Assembly: GCA_024347235.1 (NCBI GenBank)
Contig: AP025283.1
Coordinates: 558,001 to 622,000, forward strand
From: Aliamphritea spongicola
GTDB lineage: Bacteria > Pseudomonadota > Gammaproteobacteria > Pseudomonadales > Balneatricaceae
Direction of reading: 5' to 3'
DNA: 64,000 nucleotides
Part shown: in pieces, positions 62,035 through 64,000 of the stretch
How positions within the stretch are numbered: the stretch's first letter is position 1
Layout: each line of letters opens with the position of its first letter
The notes under the pieces: generated by a model
What the model saw: only the letters and a program-made list of their open reading frames with translations
Told to the model about the DNA's origin: nothing
Database searches by the model: none
Made by a program: the position numbers and the translations under genes

Positions 62035-62646
62035 ATGGCAGGTGAAGACAAAGTTCAGGCAGATGCAGCACAGCAGGAAAATCCGGCCGGTGGTGCAGAA
62101 GACGTTCTTGAAACGGTAGAAGGTGTTCTGGCGGATGAAGACGAGCTGCTGGACACTGCTGTTGAGGGAGATGCGGATATCACTGCTCTGCAGGCATCCG
62201 TAGCGACACTGGAAGCACAGGTTGCTGCGCTGAAGGATCAGGAATTACGCACTCAGGCAGACATGCAAAATGTACGTCGCCGTGCGGAAATGGATGTAGA
62301 GAAAGCGCATAAGTTTGCGCTGGAAAAATTCACCAACGAACTGTTGCCGGTCATGGACAGCCTGGAGCGTGCGATCGAAGCCAGCCAGTCTGATGATGAA
62401 GCGGTTAAAGCGTTGCGTGAAGGTGTTGAAATGACACTAAACATGTTTGTATCCGGTCTTGAGAAGTTCAAGGTTGAGCAGGTGAACCCTGTGGGTGATG
62501 CATTTAATCCGGAACTTCATCAGGCTATGTCTATGGTGCCGAACCCTGAAGTACCGGCTAATCACGTGATGGCAGTGATGCAGAAAGGTTACACCCTGCA
62601 CGGGCGTCTGATTCGTCCGGCAATGGTGATTGTTTCTCAGGGCTAA
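62035..62646 (+). CDS. grpE: Nucleotide exchange factor GrpE
   Basis: 203 residues. Acidic N-terminus, long coiled coil ([24 protein letters not shown]), then [37 protein letters not shown] and the C-terminal beta domain [12 protein letters not shown] ... [22 protein letters not shown] 62035 follows GGAG at an 8-base distance. Releases ADP from DnaK, which is encoded next. Confidence 0.96.
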   Translation: MAGEDKVQADAAQQENPAGGAEDVLETVEGVLADEDELLDTAVEGDADITALQASVATLEAQVAALKDQELRTQADMQNVRRRAEMDVEKAHKFALEKFTNELLPVMDSLERAIEASQSDDEAVKALREGVEMTLNMFVSGLEKFKVEQVNPVGDAFNPELHQAMSMVPNPEVPANHVMAVMQKGYTLHGRLIRPAMVIVSQG

Positions 62647-62699
62647 AGAGTCCTGCTGCGGTAACTGACCGCAGAAAAAGTTATAAAAGCCGCAAAAGA

Positions 62700-62731
62700 T
62701 CCGGTTTTGGCTTGAAAGCATGAAAACCGGA
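62700..62731. promoter_or_regulatory. Intercistronic hairpin between grpE and dnaK
   Basis: Stem TCCGGTTTT / AAAACCGGA, 9 bp, loop of 14 bases. There is no T run after it on the plus strand, so it may stabilise or process mRNA rather than end it. A CTTGAAA inside the loop could be the -35 of a second, weaker heat-shock promoter. Confidence 0.5.
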
Positions 62732-62805
62732 CATATATAGCAAGCAAAGGCTTTATTACAGAATTTACGCCCGTCATACCGGGCTCAGAAAGATTGAGTT
62801 TTACA

Positions 62806-64000
62806 ATGGGTAAAATCATCGGGATCGACTTAGGTACCACTAACTCATGCGTTGCTGTACTGGACGGTGAAAACACTAAAGTTATCGAAAACGCAGAAGG
62901 CGATCGCACCACTCCTTCCATCATCGCTTACACTGGCGAAGGTGAGACACTGGTAGGTCAGCCAGCTAAGCGTCAGGCGGTTACTAACCCGGACAACACT
63001 CTGTTCGCGATTAAGCGTCTGATTGGCCGTCGTTTTAAAGATGATGTTGTTCAGAAAGACATCAGCATGGTGCCATACAAGATTGTTGAAGCCGATAACG
63101 GTGATGCCTGGGTTCAGGTAAACGACAACAAGATGGCTGCACCACAGGTATCTGCAGAAGTTCTGAAGAAAATGAAGAAGACTGCAGAAGACTACCTGGG
63201 TGAGACTGTTGATGCAGCGGTTATCACAGTACCTGCTTACTTTAACGATGCGCAGCGTCAGGCAACTAAAGATGCCGGTAAGATCGCTGGTCTGGAAGTT
63301 AAACGTATCATCAACGAGCCAACTGCAGCAGCACTGGCGTACGGCATGGACAAGTCTAAAGGCGATAAGACCATTGCTGTATACGACCTGGGTGGTGGTA
63401 CCTTTGATATCTCTATCATCGAGATTGCTGAAGTTGACGGCGAGCACCAGTTCGAAGTACTGGCAACCAACGGTGATACATTCCTGGGTGGTGAAGACTT
63501 TGACCTGCGTCTGATCGAATATCTTGCAGACGAATTCAAGAAAGAGTCCGGCATTGATCTGCACAACGACCCACTGGCGCTGCAGCGTCTGAAAGAAGGT
63601 GCTGAAAAAGCAAAAGTTGAATTGTCTTCAGCTCAGCAGACTGACGTGAACCTGCCGTACATCACTGCAGATGCAACCGGTCCTAAGCACCTGAACGTTA
63701 AAATTACCCGCGCTAAGCTGGAATCTCTGGTTGAAGAGCTGGTTGAGCGTTCACTGGAACCTTGCCGTATCGCACTGAAAGATGCTGATCTGTCTTCTTC
63801 TGAAATTGATGAAGTTATCCTGGTAGGCGGTCAGACCCGTATGCCAATGGTTCAGGAGAAAGTATCTGCGTTCTTTGGTAAGTCTCCGCGTAAAGATGTT
63901 AACCCGGATGAAGCAGTAGCAATGGGTGCTGCAATTCAGGGTGCGGTTCTGGCCGGTGACGTTAAAGACGTTCTGCTGCTGGACGTAACTCCACTGTCTC
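62806..64000 (+). CDS. dnaK: Chaperone DnaK (Hsp70), N-terminal part
   Basis: Runs off the window after about 398 residues, all in the ATPase domain. [21 protein letters not shown] (phosphate 1 loop), [52 protein letters not shown] and [13 protein letters not shown] are diagnostic of DnaK. The frame is intact. It follows grpE by 159 bases and shares its heat-shock control. Confidence 0.98.
   Translation, partial: MGKIIGIDLGTTNSCVAVLDGENTKVIENAEGDRTTPSIIAYTGEGETLVGQPAKRQAVTNPDNTLFAIKRLIGRRFKDDVVQKDISMVPYKIVEADNGDAWVQVNDNKMAAPQVSAEVLKKMKKTAEDYLGETVDAAVITVPAYFNDAQRQATKDAGKIAGLEVKRIINEPTAAALAYGMDKSKGDKTIAVYDLGGGTFDISIIEIAEVDGEHQFEVLATNGDTFLGGEDFDLRLIEYLADEFKKESGIDLHNDPLALQRLKEGAEKAKVELSSAQQTDVNLPYITADATGPKHLNVKITRAKLESLVEELVERSLEPCRIALKDADLSSSEIDEVILVGGQTRMPMVQEKVSAFFGKSPRKDVNPDEAVAMGAAIQGAVLAGDVKDVLLLDVTPLS

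Overview
The window is a piece of a marine gammaproteobacterial chromosome, probably Oceanospirillales or Pseudomonadales. The order murJ-ribF-ileS-lspA-fkpB, then type IV pilus minor pilin genes, then thiO is the order known from Pseudomonas. The tmRNA encodes the tag ANDDNYALAA, and a DddD-like enzyme points to a marine habitat. Base composition is close to 50% GC except in part of a mobile element.

Layout. 1-6.6 kb: lipid II flippase, FAD synthesis, isoleucyl-tRNA synthetase, signal peptidase II and an FKBP isomerase. 6.7-24.7 kb: three sets of minor pilin genes, two of them complete with a PilY1 tip adhesin and a PilE. They should work with a core type IV pilus machine encoded elsewhere. 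24.9-33.2 kb: thiO, nadE, a thioredoxin-like protein, a LysR regulator divergent from a two-domain class III CoA-transferase that looks like the DMSP enzyme DddD, an AraC regulator and a phospholipase D-like protein. 33.4-41.1 kb: an iron-siderophore uptake operon (TonB receptor, FhuF-type reductase, FhuC, FhuD, FhuB) with an AraC regulator and Fur-box-like sites. 41.2-41.7 kb: an EVE-domain protein.

42.0-57.1 kb: a 15.1-kb element inserted in the 3' end of ssrA (tmRNA), bounded by identical 30-bp repeats. Its left, AT-rich half reads on the minus strand. It carries a tyrosine integrase, membrane proteins, a protein resembling putative phage abortive-infection proteins, a fossil of a second integrase and a KAP-family P-loop NTPase. 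Its right half is a filamentous (inovirus-type) prophage with repressor and operators, small DNA-binding and zinc proteins, ssDNA-binding protein, coat proteins, a TspB/pIII-like adsorption protein, a pVI-like protein, Zot/pI and a replication initiator. A HEPN-like gene lies beside the right attachment site. 57.1-64.0 kb: ssrA, smpB, ratA, ratB, bamE, fur, recN (two LexA boxes), grpE (sigma-32 promoter) and the start of dnaK.

Caution: the sequence is full of single-base deletions, nearly all in runs of identical bases, including in essential genes such as ileS, ribF, murJ, recN and smpB. These look like sequencing errors, so interrupted genes are annotated as whole CDSs with the breaks noted, and real pseudogenization cannot be judged from this sequence. 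Lengths in residues are after restoring the missing bases and are approximate. No computation or database search was run; family calls rest on recognised motifs and synteny.
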